Under the pieces are notes generated by a model. That model had not been told where the DNA came from. It worked only from the letters and a program-made list of their open reading frames with translations, and did no database searches. This document shows positions 9,735 through 11,127 of a stretch of DNA of 11,127 bases, in pieces. The stretch lies in the NCBI GenBank assembly GCA_012031455.1, contig JAAUTM010000012.1, positions 1 to 11,127 of the forward strand, written 5' to 3'. Each line of letters begins with the position of its first letter. The stretch's first letter is position 1. Origin of the DNA: Phycisphaerales bacterium. GTDB lineage: Bacteria; Planctomycetota; Phycisphaerae; Phycisphaerales; Phycisphaeraceae. The position numbers and the translations under genes are program-made.

Positions 9735-11056
9735 TTAGCCCACTGGCATATCGACAATGCGGATGCACACGGGCTGGCCCTCAATAACATCCAGTTTTGC
9801 GATGGCGGCCAGCGCTGACCGCAATGCACCGTAACGAGCTGCATGGGTGGTGACCACCACGGGCACGAAACTGTCAGCCGCCACTTCATGCTGCCGCACT
9901 GCCGACAAGCTGATCCCTGCTTCGCCCAGCACGGCTGTCACCCTGGCCATGGTGCCGGGTTTATCTAGCGCCTTGATGCGTACATAAAACCGGCTTACCA
10001 GATCATCCGGGTCCACGATAACGGCCATCGGCTGAGTATCCGGCCAGAGGTTCATGCCCGTAAACGCCTGTGGATACCAGCCCGCAGCAATGTTGAGCAC
10101 ATCGGCCAGCACCGCGCTGGCAGTGGGCATCTGACCCGCACCCCGCCCATACGAAAGCGTGTGCCCTACCGCATGCCCGAATACGGAGAGTGCGTTGAAC
10201 GATCCCTGCACCTGAGCGATGAGTTCTTTCTGATGCACAAAACAAGGCTGCACTGAAAGCAGCAATCCCTTGCCCGGGACATTCTCAGCAATGCCCAGCA
10301 GTTTGATCGTGTAGCCCAGTTCCATGCCAAACTGCACATCCGCAAGGTCGAGCTCATCGATGCCGGTGGAGCGAACCTTGTCTTCAGTCACCTGCACTCC
10401 AAAGGCAAGTGCTGCGAGAATCGCCAGCTTGTGGGCTGCATCGCGGCCTGACACATCCAGCGTTGGATCGGCCTCGGCGTAACCCTTTTGTTGGGCTTCA
10501 CTCAAGGCGGTGGCATACGACTTACCCGCACAGGTCATTTCCGTGAGGATGTAGTTGCAGGTTCCGTTGAGGATGCCGTAGAGCGCACGAATATCGTTGG
10601 CCATCAGCCCGAAGTTCAGAGCATTGATGACCGGGATACCCCCGCAGCAGGAAGCCTCGAACGCCAGGGCCACATTGTGTTTGCGTGCCAGAGCGAGAAG
10701 CTCCGGTCCCTCTGCGGAAACCAGTGCCTTGTTGGCAGTGACCACATGTTTACCCATCCCAATCGCTCGACGGACAAACTGGCTGATGGCTCCGCGACCA
10801 CCGCCCAGCTCGATCATGATCGGCATGTCCGGGGTGGCAAAAAATACCTCGGCATCGGTGGTCAGTGCAGCTTTGGGCACTTGCTCGGTGCGATAGTGCA
10901 AATCCTTTTCACGTACCAACACCCGGCGTAATTCCAATCTCCGACCCAGACGTTTTGCGTAAAGGTCGCTTTGTTCGAGCAGCAGTTTTGACCACGCCCC
11001 GAGCCGACGGTCCCGCAGCCGATCATGCCGATGCCGATGGGTGATTTCTCCGCCAC
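9735..11056 (-). CDS. hom: Homoserine dehydrogenase with ACT domain (two frameshifts)
   Basis: A cytosolic enzyme that reduces aspartate semialdehyde to homoserine on the way to threonine and methionine. The repaired length is 439 residues, typical of the monofunctional enzyme. Features: NAD(P)-binding GIGMIGCGTVGSGVVKLL (~8-25); VTANKALVS with the conserved Lys; EASCCGGIPVI; LNGTCNYILTEM; the signature KGYAEADPTLDVSGRDAAHK; and a C-terminal ACT domain (FYVRIKALDKPGTMARVTAV onward), usually the site of threonine feedback inhibition. The start is GTG 11056, with AAGGAAG 7 nt upstream (11064-11070). Two surplus bases, in the C4 run 10997-11000 and the T4 run 10986-10989, must be removed to read GSGVVKLLLEQSDLYAKRLG; together they restore the frame. 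The gene stands 38 bases downstream of a tRNA on the same strand and converges on the receiver-like gene. Confidence 0.93.
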
Positions 11057-11094
11057 TTGACCACTTCCTTCCAGGGGGTTAACAGGGTTTGAAT

Positions 11095-11127
11095 GCGAGC
11101 CGGTGCGATTCGAACGCACGACTGCGG
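11095..11127 (-). tRNA. Partial tRNA, 3' part only (isotype not determinable)
   Basis: The minus strand shows a complete T-arm, GTGCG-TTCGAAT-CGCAC (11103-11119), followed by CGGCTCG as the 3' half of the acceptor stem (11096-11102) and C at 11095 as the apparent discriminator. The anticodon and D-arm lie beyond the window edge. CCA is not encoded. A discriminator C is rare, so one base may be misread or the pairing may be shifted by one. Confidence 0.7.

Noticed and set aside
10488..10931. 147-codon plus-strand frame opposite hom
   Set aside because: It lies across the conserved catalytic region of hom and has no recognisable features.

Overview
The window looks like an ordinary chromosomal segment of a planctomycete, most likely Phycisphaerae-like. 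The reasoning is by content: two secreted proteins with PEP-CTERM sorting tails, a TIGR03118-type protein, a DUF1207 outer-membrane protein, a bacterial family X DNA polymerase with a PHP domain, and codon use that is G/C-rich at third positions. This assignment is an inference; there is no rRNA or marker gene here to confirm it.

Layout on the minus strand, read from right to left: the 3' part of a tRNA at the right edge; homoserine dehydrogenase (hom, 9735-11056); a GDP-L-fucose synthase-like epimerase (8222-9163); DNA polymerase X (polX, 5284-7039); a BON-plus-DUF1207 outer-membrane protein (3886-5134); tRNA-Gly(GCC) with its own promoter (3742-3813); a PhoX/DUF839-family PEP-CTERM protein (1662-3118); and a TIGR03118-family PEP-CTERM protein (184-1515) closed by a good intrinsic terminator. 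On the plus strand there are two genes: thioredoxin-disulfide reductase-like trxB (7152-8140), divergent from polX, and a 126-residue receiver-like protein (9264-9644), divergent from the epimerase and convergent with hom. The stretch 3143-3741 holds no convincing gene, only an AT-rich island and one weak small ORF.

Six of the eight clear protein genes are broken by single-base indels that repair cleanly to full-length, family-typical proteins. I count ten: six single-base losses outside obvious long runs, one loss in a T5 run, and three gains in A7, G4 and A4 runs (gene-strand sense). The even spread over unrelated housekeeping genes, and the two compensating errors 11 bases apart in hom, point to uncorrected sequencing or assembly errors rather than pseudogenes. 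I give repaired gene models and place each indel.

I see no mobile element, CRISPR array, toxin-antitoxin or defence system. The signals not explained by the genes are two tandem palindromes with the same stem between the epimerase and the receiver-like gene (9183-9236), and heptanucleotide GGATRAT repeats that follow both convergent genes and form a 22-base inverted repeat (9639-9720). A BON-DUF1207 fusion and a pair of adjacent PEP-CTERM proteins are the most interesting proteins.
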